From Scandinavium sp036271055 (GTDB lineage: Bacteria > Pseudomonadota > Gammaproteobacteria > Enterobacterales > Enterobacteriaceae): 64,000 nucleotides of DNA. Where the stretch lies: contig NZ_DATBBJ010000042.1 of NCBI RefSeq assembly GCF_036271055.1, positions 1 through 64,000 of the forward strand, read 5' to 3'. Under the pieces are notes generated by a model, which worked only from the letters and a program-made list of their open reading frames with translations, made no database searches and was not told the DNA's origin. Below, in pieces: positions 16,886-26,043 of the stretch (position 1 is its first letter; every line of letters begins with the position of its first letter). The translations under genes were made by a program, and so were the position numbers.

Positions 16886-18397
16886 ATGACCGAATCCACC
16901 CCATTGCTACAGCTCACGGGCATCAGCAAGTTCTTTCCGGGCGTGCGCGCGCTGGAAAACGTGCAGCTCAGCCTGTGGCCCGGCAAAGTGACCGCCCTGA
17001 TTGGCGAAAACGGTGCCGGAAAATCCACGCTGGTCAAAGTGATGACCGGCATTTATCAGCCCGACGAGGGCGAGATCCTTTATAAAGCGATCCCTATCCA
17101 GCTGCCGACGCCAGACTCTGCGCATAAAGTGGGGATCACCGCGATTCACCAGGAAACCGTACTGTTCGATGAACTCTCGGTGACCGAGAACATTTTCGTC
17201 GGCCAGTATCTGTATAAAGGCTTTTTGAAGAAGCTCGACTGGCCGGAAATGCACCGCAGGGCGCAGGCACTGCTCGCTCGTCTCGAAGTGCAAATTGACC
17301 CGCGTGCGACGCTAAAAACCCTGAGCATCGCTCAACGGCACATGGTCGCCATCGCCCGAGCATTGTCGTTCGATGCGCAAGTCGTGATCCTCGACGAACC
17401 CACCGCGGCCCTTTCGCAACATGAAATTCTGGAGTTTTATCAGATTGTTGAGCGTCTGAAACAGGACGGCAAAGCGATCCTGTTTATCTCGCACAAGTTC
17501 GATGAAATCTTCGAACTGGCCGATCACTACACCATTTTGCGCGATGGCGTGTTCGTGGGTGCGGGCAACATTCACGACATCACCGAAGAGAAAATGGTGG
17601 CGATGATGGTTGGGCGCGCCATTACACAGACCTTCCCGAAAGTGGCGTGCGAACCCGGCGACACGGTGTTGGAAGTCAAAGACTTGTGTCATCCCACCGA
17701 GTTTGCGCACATCAATTTCAACCTGCGCAAAGGCGAAATTCTGGGCTTCTACGGGCTCGTAGGCGCTGGACGCACCGAGCTGATGCAGGCGCTATCGGGC
17801 GTAACCAAACCGTCGTCAGGTGAAATTATCCTGAATGGCAAACCCGTTCATTTCCACCAGCCTGCCGATGCCATCAACGCCGGGATTGTCTGCGTGCCGG
17901 AAGAGCGGCAAAAACAGGGCGCAATTATCGAATTACCGATCGCGCAGAACATCAGCCTGCCGCAACTGCGCAAGCTCAATCCGAACGGCATTCTGCATGA
18001 CGATCGCGAATGGCAACTGGCGGATAACTACGCCACGCGCTTGCAGGTCAAAGCCGCAAACTGGCGACAGCCGGTAGAAACGCTTTCCGGCGGCAATCAG
18101 CAGAAAGTGGTGATCGGCAAATGGCTCGCCACGCATCCGGAGGTCATTATTCTCGACGAGCCGACCAAAGGCATTGATATCGGCTCAAAAGCCGCCGTTC
18201 ACCAGTTTATGTCTGAACTTGTGGGGCAAGGCCTGGCGGTAATTATGGTGTCGTCTGAACTGCCGGAAGTGATGGGCATGGCGGACCGCATCATCGTGAT
18301 GCACGAAGGGTTGATGGTGGCGGAATACCGCGCAGGCGAAGCGACGGCGGAAGTGATCGTCAGCGCCGCCAGCGGTGCGGGAAGGGAGGCGGCATGA
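16886..18397 (+). CDS. Rhamnose ABC importer, duplicated ATPase subunit
   Basis: Sugar importer ATPase of 503 residues with two ABC domains, as in RbsA and XylG. The first half has the Walker A GENGAGKST and Walker B VVILDEPTAAL; its signature region LSIAQRHMVAIARAL departs from LSGGQ. The second half has a degenerate Walker A (GLVGAGRTEL), a clean LSGGNQQKVVIGKWL signature and VIILDEPTKGIDIGSK. Degeneracy in one site is usual for this family. ATGA overlap with the next gene couples translation. Substrate is inferred from the locus. Confidence 0.9.
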   Translation: MTESTPLLQLTGISKFFPGVRALENVQLSLWPGKVTALIGENGAGKSTLVKVMTGIYQPDEGEILYKAIPIQLPTPDSAHKVGITAIHQETVLFDELSVTENIFVGQYLYKGFLKKLDWPEMHRRAQALLARLEVQIDPRATLKTLSIAQRHMVAIARALSFDAQVVILDEPTAALSQHEILEFYQIVERLKQDGKAILFISHKFDEIFELADHYTILRDGVFVGAGNIHDITEEKMVAMMVGRAITQTFPKVACEPGDTVLEVKDLCHPTEFAHINFNLRKGEILGFYGLVGAGRTELMQALSGVTKPSSGEIILNGKPVHFHQPADAINAGIVCVPEERQKQGAIIELPIAQNISLPQLRKLNPNGILHDDREWQLADNYATRLQVKAANWRQPVETLSGGNQQKVVIGKWLATHPEVIILDEPTKGIDIGSKAAVHQFMSELVGQGLAVIMVSSELPEVMGMADRIIVMHEGLMVAEYRAGEATAEVIVSAASGAGREAA

Positions 18398-19401
18398 TGT
18401 GGCGATCTCTGCTTAAACACCGTGAAGCACTGCTCGCGGCGGTGATCGTGTTGTTGGTTGCTGTCATCGGCAGCCGTACACCGTCATTTATCGCCCCCGG
18501 TAATCTGGTGGAAATGTTCAACGACACGGCGATCCTGATAATCCTCGCCCTCGGTCAGATGATGGTGCTACTCACCAAAGGCATTGACCTGTCGATGGCC
18601 GCCAATCTGGCGCTCACCGGCATGATTGTGGCGCTGCTGAATTTCCATCATCCGGAGATTCCCGTCATAGCGCTGCTGGCGCTGGCGACTTTGCTCGGCC
18701 TCATCATGGGCGTCATCAACGGGTTGCTGGTGTGGAAACTGGGCATCCCGGCGATTGTGGTGACGCTTGGCACCATGAGCATTTATCGCGGGATTATTTT
18801 TCTGCTCTCCAACGGCGGCTGGGTGAACTCCAACCAAATGAGCGCTGATTTTCTCGGCCTGCCGCGTGCGTCATTGTTGGGCTTACCGGTGCTGAGCTGG
18901 TGCGCCATCGCCGCGCTGTTGTTGGTCGGTTATTTCCTGCGTTACAGCCGCACCGGACGCGCACTGTACACCGCTGGCGGCAACGCCACGGCGGCGTATT
19001 ACACCGGGATCAACGCCGGGAAAATGCAGTTCGTCAGCTTTTGCCTTTCCGGTGCACTCGCCGGATTTTGCGGATATCTGTGGATTTCTCGCTTCGCGGT
19101 GGCCTATGTGGATGTCGCCAACGGCTTCGAATTACAGGTCGTTGCAGCCTGTGTGATCGGCGGGATCAGCACCATGGGCGGCACCGGGCGCGTGCTCGGC
19201 TGCCTGTTCGGCGCATTGTTCCTCGGCGTCATCAACAACGCGCTGCCGGTGATCGGCGTATCGCCTTTCTGGCAAATGGCGATTTCCGGCGCGGTGATTG
19301 TGATTGCGGTGGTGCTCAACGAGCGCGGCAACAAACGCAAAGGCCGTCTGATCCTGCGTGATGCGGCGCTGGCCCGGCAAAAAATGGCGGTGAAATCATG
19401 A
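18394..19401 (+). CDS. Rhamnose ABC importer, permease 1
   Basis: Inner-membrane permease of 335 residues of the RbsC/BPD_transp_2 family, with about eight to ten hydrophobic helices and the family block GIDLSMAANLALTGMIVALL and GNATAAYYTGINAGKMQFVSF. It starts inside the stop of the ATPase gene and overlaps the second permease gene by an ATGA, so all four importer genes form one unit. The two permeases probably form a heterodimeric channel. Confidence 0.88.
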   Translation: MMWRSLLKHREALLAAVIVLLVAVIGSRTPSFIAPGNLVEMFNDTAILIILALGQMMVLLTKGIDLSMAANLALTGMIVALLNFHHPEIPVIALLALATLLGLIMGVINGLLVWKLGIPAIVVTLGTMSIYRGIIFLLSNGGWVNSNQMSADFLGLPRASLLGLPVLSWCAIAALLLVGYFLRYSRTGRALYTAGGNATAAYYTGINAGKMQFVSFCLSGALAGFCGYLWISRFAVAYVDVANGFELQVVAACVIGGISTMGGTGRVLGCLFGALFLGVINNALPVIGVSPFWQMAISGAVIVIAVVLNERGNKRKGRLILRDAALARQKMAVKS

Positions 19402-20402
19402 GCAAAATGCTGACGACTGACGAAGTGCAAACCCCGTCATCCACACCGTCCATTTTCCAGCGCCTGGCGTGCTGGGAAGGTTTTTTGCTGGCGGTCACGC
19501 TGGCAGTGTTCGTGGTAAACGCGTTCGCATCGCCCTACTTCCTCAATATCTGGAACCTGTCGGATGCCACGTTCAACTTCACTGAAAAAGCGATCATCGT
19601 GTTGCCGATGGCGATGCTGATTATCGCCCGTGAAATTGACCTGTCGGTGGCGGCCATTATCGCGCTCAGTTCCACGGCGATGGGCTTCTGCGCGGCGGCG
19701 GGAGTGGATACGCCATTGCTGATCTGCGTAGGGCTTGGCGTGGGCGTGTTGTGTGGGTTGGTGAATGGCTTGCTGGTCACACGGCTGAACCTTTCTTCCA
19801 TCGTGATCACCATCGGCACCATGAGCCTGTTTCGCGGGATTTCCTACATCCTGCTTGGCGATCAGGCGCTGAACCAGTACCCGCCGAGTTTTGCCTGGTT
19901 TGGTCAGGGCTATGTGTGGGGCGCGCTGTCGTTTGAGTTCGCCCTGTTTATCGTGCTGGCGGCGGTATTCACCTTCGTGCTGCACAAAACCAATTTTGGT
20001 CGCCGCACGTTTGCCATCGGCAACAACCCCACCGGGGCCTGGTATTCAGGCATAAACGTTAAACGCCACAACCTGATCCTGTTCGTGTTGGTCGGTTTGA
20101 TGTCCGGGCTGGCAGCGGTGCTGCTGACATCACGTTTGGGCAGCACGCGCCCGACCATTGCGCTCGGCTGGGAGTTATCTGTGGTGACAATGGCGGTGCT
20201 CGGCGGCGTCAATATTCTTGGCGGCTCCGGCAGCATGGTCGGCGTGATTATTGCCGCGTTCCTGATGGGACTGGTGACGTTTGGCCTGAGCCTGCTTAAC
20301 GTGCCGGGCATTGTGATGTCAATAATCATCGGCGCGATGCTGATCGTAGTGATTTCGCTGCCGATTATTACGCGGCACATTTTACAGCGAAGACGGAATT
20401 AA
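19398..20402 (+). CDS. Rhamnose ABC importer, permease 2
   Basis: Second RbsC-type permease, 334 residues, with helices throughout and the family segment REIDLSVAAIIALSSTAMGFCAA and GNNPTGAWYSGINVKRHNLILF. It is paralogous to the preceding permease but clearly divergent. A BIME repeat follows its stop. Confidence 0.88.
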   Translation: MSKMLTTDEVQTPSSTPSIFQRLACWEGFLLAVTLAVFVVNAFASPYFLNIWNLSDATFNFTEKAIIVLPMAMLIIAREIDLSVAAIIALSSTAMGFCAAAGVDTPLLICVGLGVGVLCGLVNGLLVTRLNLSSIVITIGTMSLFRGISYILLGDQALNQYPPSFAWFGQGYVWGALSFEFALFIVLAAVFTFVLHKTNFGRRTFAIGNNPTGAWYSGINVKRHNLILFVLVGLMSGLAAVLLTSRLGSTRPTIALGWELSVVTMAVLGGVNILGGSGSMVGVIIAAFLMGLVTFGLSLLNVPGIVMSIIIGAMLIVVISLPIITRHILQRRRN

Positions 20403-20470
20403 CGCCGGGTGGCATTGCATCTATTGAGCCGACGAAAGTCGGCCTAATGAGCGCAGCGCCGCCGGGCGTA
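20402..20470. repeat. REP/BIME-like element before the lactaldehyde reductase gene
   Basis: The stretch starts CGCCGGGTGGC and ends GCGCAGCGCCGCCGGGCG, with an internal hairpin GCCGAC-GAAA-GTCGGC (20428-20443). The outer parts are inverted copies, as in a BIME with Y-type REP ends. Confidence 0.7.
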
Positions 20471-20499
20471 AAATCACAGCAATATTAAGGAGAATAAGC

Positions 20500-21648
20500 A
20501 TGAGTTTTATGTTGGCACTGCCGAAAATCAGCCTGCACGGCGCGGGCGCTATTGGTGATATGGTTAATCTGGTGGCGGATAAACAGTGGGGTAAAGCGCT
20601 GATTGTCACCGACGGACATTTGGTCAAAATGGGCCTGCTCGACACCCTGTTTGCCGCGCTGGACCACCACGAGATGTCATATCACCTGTTTGATGACGTG
20701 TTCCCTAATCCAACCGAAGCGCTGGTGCAGAAAGGCTATCAGGCTTATCAGGACGCGCAGTGTGATTACATTATTGCGTTTGGCGGTGGCAGCCCGATCG
20801 ACACCGCCAAAGCGATCAAAATTCTTACCGCAAACCCAGGGCCGTCAACAAGCTACTCCGGCGTCGGCAAAGTGAAAAACCCTGGCGTGCATCTGGTGGC
20901 GATCAACACCACCGCCGGAACAGCGGCAGAGATGACCAGCAACGCAGTAATCATCGATAGCGAACGCCAGGTGAAAGAAGTCATTATCGATTCAAACATT
21001 ATCCCGGACATCGCCGTGGACGATGCCAGCGTAATGCTCGACATCCCTGCCTCTGTCACCGCTGCGACCGGGATGGATGCGTTGACCCACGCCGTTGAAG
21101 CGTTTGTCTCCGTCGGCGCACACCCGCTGACTGACGCCAACGCGCTGGAAGCGATTCGCCTGATCACTCTGTGGCTGCCGAAAGCGGTCGATAATGGGCA
21201 TGATCTGGAAGCGCGCGAGCAAATGGCCTTCGGTCAATATCTGGCGGGAATGGCCTTTAACAGCGCAGGTCTGGGTTTGGTTCACGCGCTGGCACATCAG
21301 CCAGGCGCGACGCACAATCTGCCGCACGGCGTCTGCAACGCTATCCTGCTGCCCATCATCGAAAACTTTAACCGCCCGAACGCGGTGGTCCGTTTCGCTC
21401 GCGTGGCACAGGCGATGGGCGTTGATACGCGCGGCATGAGCGACGAAGCGGCCAGCATGGCGGCGATTCAGGCGATTCGCGATTTAAGCGCCCGCGTCGG
21501 GATTCCATCCGGTTTCAGCCAACTCGGCGTCACCAAAGCCGATATCGAAGGCTGGCTGGACAAAGCGCTCGCCGACCCATGCGCACCGTGCAACCCGCGC
21601 ACCGCCAGCCGTGATGAAGTTCGCGAGCTGTATCTGGAGGCATTATGA
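20500..21648 (+). CDS. fucO: Iron-dependent lactaldehyde reductase, FucO family
   Basis: Type III alcohol dehydrogenase of 382 residues, expected to reduce L-lactaldehyde (from RhaD) to L-1,2-propanediol with NADH under anaerobic conditions. The NAD-binding GGGSPIDTAKAIK and TTAGTAAEMTS motifs are present, as are metal-ligand histidines in HALAHQPGATHNLPHGVCNA. In E. coli the enzyme is shared with the fucose locus; here a copy sits in the rhamnose locus. It also resembles YiaY, so general alcohol activity is possible. The stop overlaps the rhaM start (ATGA). Confidence 0.87.
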   Translation: MSFMLALPKISLHGAGAIGDMVNLVADKQWGKALIVTDGHLVKMGLLDTLFAALDHHEMSYHLFDDVFPNPTEALVQKGYQAYQDAQCDYIIAFGGGSPIDTAKAIKILTANPGPSTSYSGVGKVKNPGVHLVAINTTAGTAAEMTSNAVIIDSERQVKEVIIDSNIIPDIAVDDASVMLDIPASVTAATGMDALTHAVEAFVSVGAHPLTDANALEAIRLITLWLPKAVDNGHDLEAREQMAFGQYLAGMAFNSAGLGLVHALAHQPGATHNLPHGVCNAILLPIIENFNRPNAVVRFARVAQAMGVDTRGMSDEAASMAAIQAIRDLSARVGIPSGFSQLGVTKADIEGWLDKALADPCAPCNPRTASRDEVRELYLEAL

Positions 21649-21959
21649 TCCGCAAAGCGTTTGTCATGCAGGTACATCCACATACCCATGAAGAATATGA
21701 GCGCCGCCACAACCCTATCTGGCCGGAACTGGAAGCGGTGCTGAAAGCGCATGGCGCGCACCATTACGCCATTTATCTCGATAAGGCGCGCAACCTGCTG
21801 TTCGCCACGGTTGAGATTGAGTCAGAAGAACGCTGGAATGCGGTTGCCAGCACCGATGTCTGCCAGCGCTGGTGGAAATACATGGGTGAAGTGATGCCGT
21901 CCAATCCGGACAACAGCCCGGTGAGTGCGGAACTGAAAGAGGTGTTCTGGCTGCCTTAA
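21645..21959 (+). CDS. rhaM: L-rhamnose mutarotase
   Basis: Small enzyme of 104 residues (the same in E. coli) that interconverts alpha and beta anomers of L-rhamnose, feeding the isomerase. It shows the family pattern MIRKAFVMQVHPHTHEEYERRHNPIWPEL and the C-terminal WWKYMGEVMPSNPDNSP. It is translationally coupled to the reductase gene. Its TAA stop overlaps the stop of the convergent metallopeptidase gene, which is the exact left border of the accessory stretch. Confidence 0.95.
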   Translation: MIRKAFVMQVHPHTHEEYERRHNPIWPELEAVLKAHGAHHYAIYLDKARNLLFATVEIESEERWNAVASTDVCQRWWKYMGEVMPSNPDNSPVSAELKEVFWLP

Positions 21960-22753
21960 ACTCCACTGTCCTCTGCGGCTTCGGCGGCAGAGGACAACAG
22001 CTTACTGGCCATATTATCCAGCCGGGTTTTCACTTTTTCCCATCCGGGCATCACCTGATTCATCAAACGATAAAAACGTTCGCTGTGATTGTGCTCCGCA
22101 AGATGGCAAAGCTCGTGCAGAATCACGTAATCAATGCATTCGCGCGGGGCTTTAACCAGGTGAGGATTCAGCGTTAAGCGCCCTGAAGGTGAACAGCTTC
22201 CCCATTGTGTTTGCATCGTTTGTATTCGCATCGCTGGCAGCTTTTCGACCCACAGCGCCTGCGCCATGACCTCGTTCAGCCTGCGGGCAAAGACCTCCCT
22301 GGCGCGTTGCTTGTACCACCTGTCCAGCAGCTGGCGCACCGTTTCGGGATGGCGTTCACGCACCACGACCTCAAGTCTGCCGCGCAGCAATTTCACACGT
22401 GGGATCTCAGCCTTATCTTCAACTACTTTTAACATATGCTGTTTGCCGAGATAATAATGGCCTTCTCCGCTGATATAACGGCGAGGCGTCACATGCTCAA
22501 GCTGTTGCCGAAAATCGCGCAGTTGCAACCAAATCCAGCGCGCCCGCTTTTTAACTGCATTAAGCACTTCATCGTTGCTGACCGCATGAGGGGCCGCAAC
22601 CTGAATCCGGCAGTCAGGATGAACCTTAATCAGCACCTGCGATTTTTGGCTCGTACGGTTTACCCGTTCGAAACGAATCGGTTCATCGCCATACCAGAAA
22701 GAGAGGCCGGGTCGATTCGCCTCCACGACGGCTCGCGGAATTCTCACGCTCAT
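21956..22753 (-). CDS. YgjP-like (DUF45) metallopeptidase of the restriction operon
   Basis: Predicted zinc metallopeptidase of 265 residues. The C-terminal half holds HELCHLAEHNHSERF, an HExxH-type site with the extra downstream His typical of the YgjP/DUF45 family, preceded by the conserved WGSCSPSGRLTLNP. The N-terminal half is basic. It lies 10 bases behind hsdR in the same direction and is probably the last gene of the operon. Members of this family are often found beside type I restriction genes. The role is unknown; processing or turnover of a restriction subunit is an inference. Confidence 0.85.
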   Translation of the reverse strand: MSVRIPRAVVEANRPGLSFWYGDEPIRFERVNRTSQKSQVLIKVHPDCRIQVAAPHAVSNDEVLNAVKKRARWIWLQLRDFRQQLEHVTPRRYISGEGHYYLGKQHMLKVVEDKAEIPRVKLLRGRLEVVVRERHPETVRQLLDRWYKQRAREVFARRLNEVMAQALWVEKLPAMRIQTMQTQWGSCSPSGRLTLNPHLVKAPRECIDYVILHELCHLAEHNHSERFYRLMNQVMPGWEKVKTRLDNMASKLLSSAAEAAEDSGV

Positions 22754-22763
22754 TTTATTCCCT

Positions 22764-25700
22764 TCACACCACGCTCAGCCCGACCCGGGTGATCTGCACC
22801 ACCATTTCGACAATGCGATTCACCTGATCCATGCCGCCGCCAATGTTTTTGCACTCCAGGAACATCTTCGGTAGCAGGTTTTTTCGAATGTCGGCCTCGA
22901 TATTCTGTGGATTAACAGAGTTTTCAGACACGGATTGGGTCACCAGTTCGTCAACGGCAAAGGCCAGTTTGCTCCAATGGGTTTGTACCTGTTCATCTGC
23001 AATATCAAAAACCTGCGGCAGGATTTTTTTAAACACGCCGTAGTAAGCCTGCGCATGGTGATTACCGCCAAAAACATCCGGAATGCTCTCCAGCGTTCGG
23101 GACTTCACCTGTTCCTCAAGCGCATCAAATATCAGATACTGTTTTATAGGGTGGTCAAACAGACTTTCCGCTTCTTCTATCGCTTTTCTGAGCAAGGATG
23201 AGAATGCTTCCTGCGCATAAGGATCGTCACGCAACGTCTGCTCAATCATTCTGGTTACCCGCGTTTTAATGATGTCCGTTTCATTACGCGTTTTATCTTC
23301 AGACCAGGTTTCAGGTGCCAACCGTTTCCCCATTCTGTTGACTTCATAAACACCGGCAGGCTCCCGAACCTCAACACCCACTACATGTTTATCGAGTAAT
23401 TTCTTCACTTGCCCGGCGTACTCACCATAATCCACGCTTTCACCGGCATCCTGTTTAGCCAACTGCCGCAGACTGGAAAAGTTTTTCAACGCCTCTTTAT
23501 AATGCTGTCGGTCCGCTTCGCTGAAACTCTTATCTTCAAAAAACGTCACTGACTGAAGCGCGACTTTAAGGCAGCTAGCGAAAGCCGTCAGCGCCTGGTA
23601 GAAGTCTTCCCTGACTTTGAGATTCACATCAACCAGTTCCCCGTCGCGATCTTCTATTTTCGGCACTAAAACCTGACGCATTTGTTCATGGTCATGCTTA
23701 TTTTTGACGTCTTTGAAGATAGCCCACAGCGTTTTATACAGCTGCGGTAAGCGCTTATATTCGCTGCTCATCGCACGGTATAAGCCTGAGATATCATTGA
23801 TGTCATAGCCTCCCTGTGTGCGAGAGGCCAAATCCTGATATTGCGCGAGGGTGGTATCCAGTTCCGCCAGAATGCCCCGATAATCAATCAACAGGCCAAA
23901 TTCTTTCTCCGGATGCAGACGATTAACGCGAGCAATCGCCTGAATCAGGTTATGGCCTTTGAGGGGTTTATCGATATACAGCACCGTGTTTTTAGGTTCA
24001 TCAAAACCGGTCAGCAGCTTATCAACCACAATCAGTATTTTCAGCGCATCGTCATCCGCAAAGCGCTCAACTAAATGGCGGGTCCAGGCTTTTTCATCGG
24101 TTGTGCCGACATTCTCTTTCCACCACCGACTGACTTCCGGCATTGACTGAACGTCGATATCGGTATTTCCCTCACGGGTATCCGGCGGGCTCATGACGAC
24201 GGCCGATTCAAATAGCCCAATCTCATCGAGATATTTTTTATATTTAATCGCCGACGCTTTACTGTCGCACGCCAACTGCCCTTTCAGGTGATTTCCCATG
24301 TGCTTTGAGAAATGGTCCGCGATATCTTCCGCAATTAACCGAATACGATCGTCCGCATGGTAAACCTGCCCCTTTTGCGCATATTTACGTTTCAGATCAG
24401 TTTGCTGCTCTTCAGTCAGCCCTTGCGTGATCCGCTCGAACCCTTTATCAATCGCGCGCGCGTTAGTGTCTAAATCGGGCTGCCGTTCTTCGTACAATAA
24501 CGGCGTCACCGTGCCGTCATCCACCGCACGTTGCATGGTGTAAGCGTGCACGATGGGGCCAAATTTATTGGTGGTTTTATCGTCTTTCAGCAATGGCGTA
24601 CCGGTGAAAGCAACAAACGCCGCATTCGGCAACGCCTGTTGCATGCGAATATTGTTTTCCCCGCCCTGGCTGCGGTGGCCCTCGTCGATCAGCACAATAA
24701 TATCCGCGCTGGTATTCACGCATTCCGGCAAGCGCGTGGCTGTATTAAATTTGTTGATCAGCGAGAAAATAATGCGTTCGGTGCCGCTACCAATTTGCTC
24801 CGCCAGACGCACGCCCGTGGTCGCCATCGCCAGCTTGCGGTCGTTTTTCCCGGCAAGCTCACCGCCAGACGCAAACGTATTACTGAGCTGCGTTTCCAGA
24901 TCGGTTCGGTCCGTCACCACCACAATCCGGCACTGCTTGAGGCCTTCGACCATCAGCAGTGCCCGGCTCAACATCACCATGGTGAACGACTTGCCAGTAC
25001 CGGTCGTATGCCAGATAACGCCCCCTTCGCGCCCACCGTCAGACCGTTTGGTGCTGATGCGTTCAATCAGGCGCTTAATGCCAAACACCTGCTGATAACG
25101 GGCAACAATTTTGCCCACTTTCTTATCAAACAGAGTGAAAAGACGCGTCATTTCCAGAAGACGAGCGGGGGAAAGCAGGCTGATAAATAATTGATCCTGT
25201 TTACTGACCACCAGCCCACCGGCCCGCCAGGTCTCATACCACGCCAGATCGCCTTCGTGGCGATGCGCAAACAGAGCACTGACTTGTTCTGGCGTAAGAA
25301 GCGTATTTTTTAACGTCTGCATGAGCGCGTCGGAGATGTCTTCTTCACGCCAGGCAGCCCAGAATTTTTGCGGCGTACCACAAGTGCCATAGCGCCCATC
25401 AATACCATTAACCGACAACAATAACTGGCTATAGGCAAAAAGACGGGGGATCTCGTCAACCTGTTGGTTTCGCAGGCTCTGGGAAATACCTTCCTCGACG
25501 GTCGGCCCTTTGCTGCTGTGGCTGTCAGGGCGTTTAGCCTCAACAATGACCAGTGGAATACCGTTCACAAAACAGACAATATCAGGCCGACGCACGCCAA
25601 TACCGGACGCGCGCGTGACGGTAAATTCATCAGTAAATAAGAAGCTATTGTTGGCTTCATCCTGCCAGTCGATAAGCGACACAGTGGTGCTGACCTTTTT

Positions 25701-26042
25701 ACCGTCCACAAACTCGGTAACCGAAATACCGTACAGCAGATGGTTATACAGTTTTTCGTTGGCGGTGCTCAGCCCTTCATTCAGCGCCGGGCTGCACACC
25801 TCATGAATCAGGTTATCGATGGATTTTTCCGACAGCGGATAATCCTGACCCGCAAAGGTAAAACGGCGTTTAGCGAGCTGCTGGCGCAACTCTGTACGCA
25901 GCACCACTTCATCGGCCTTACCGTTGCGGGCCATCAGCGCCTGTGCAGGATTGAGATAAGACCAGCCCATTTGGCTCAGCAGCACCAGCGCCGGATATTT
26001 AGCGCTGTAGGCTTCCTGAAATTTTGGCGGCAATGCATGCAT
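22764..26042 (-). CDS. hsdR: Type I restriction enzyme, R subunit
   Basis: DNA-translocating endonuclease subunit of 1092 residues. The N-terminal nuclease domain has the PD...EAK core (RRPDIV near 152, VIVEAKRPD near 168). The helicase motor has Walker A TGTGKS near 347 and the DEGH box near 453, then motif VI-like GHNLIQAIARVNR; the C-terminal region should contact the methylase. The start at 26042 (MHALPPKFQEAY) sits 1 base after the rhuM stop; the 21-codon extension lies wholly inside rhuM. The frame is intact. Confidence 0.95.
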   Translation of the reverse strand: MHALPPKFQEAYSAKYPALVLLSQMGWSYLNPAQALMARNGKADEVVLRTELRQQLAKRRFTFAGQDYPLSEKSIDNLIHEVCSPALNEGLSTANEKLYNHLLYGISVTEFVDGKKVSTTVSLIDWQDEANNSFLFTDEFTVTRASGIGVRRPDIVCFVNGIPLVIVEAKRPDSHSSKGPTVEEGISQSLRNQQVDEIPRLFAYSQLLLSVNGIDGRYGTCGTPQKFWAAWREEDISDALMQTLKNTLLTPEQVSALFAHRHEGDLAWYETWRAGGLVVSKQDQLFISLLSPARLLEMTRLFTLFDKKVGKIVARYQQVFGIKRLIERISTKRSDGGREGGVIWHTTGTGKSFTMVMLSRALLMVEGLKQCRIVVVTDRTDLETQLSNTFASGGELAGKNDRKLAMATTGVRLAEQIGSGTERIIFSLINKFNTATRLPECVNTSADIIVLIDEGHRSQGGENNIRMQQALPNAAFVAFTGTPLLKDDKTTNKFGPIVHAYTMQRAVDDGTVTPLLYEERQPDLDTNARAIDKGFERITQGLTEEQQTDLKRKYAQKGQVYHADDRIRLIAEDIADHFSKHMGNHLKGQLACDSKASAIKYKKYLDEIGLFESAVVMSPPDTREGNTDIDVQSMPEVSRWWKENVGTTDEKAWTRHLVERFADDDALKILIVVDKLLTGFDEPKNTVLYIDKPLKGHNLIQAIARVNRLHPEKEFGLLIDYRGILAELDTTLAQYQDLASRTQGGYDINDISGLYRAMSSEYKRLPQLYKTLWAIFKDVKNKHDHEQMRQVLVPKIEDRDGELVDVNLKVREDFYQALTAFASCLKVALQSVTFFEDKSFSEADRQHYKEALKNFSSLRQLAKQDAGESVDYGEYAGQVKKLLDKHVVGVEVREPAGVYEVNRMGKRLAPETWSEDKTRNETDIIKTRVTRMIEQTLRDDPYAQEAFSSLLRKAIEEAESLFDHPIKQYLIFDALEEQVKSRTLESIPDVFGGNHHAQAYYGVFKKILPQVFDIADEQVQTHWSKLAFAVDELVTQSVSENSVNPQNIEADIRKNLLPKMFLECKNIGGGMDQVNRIVEMVVQITRVGLSVV

Positions 26043-26043
26043 C

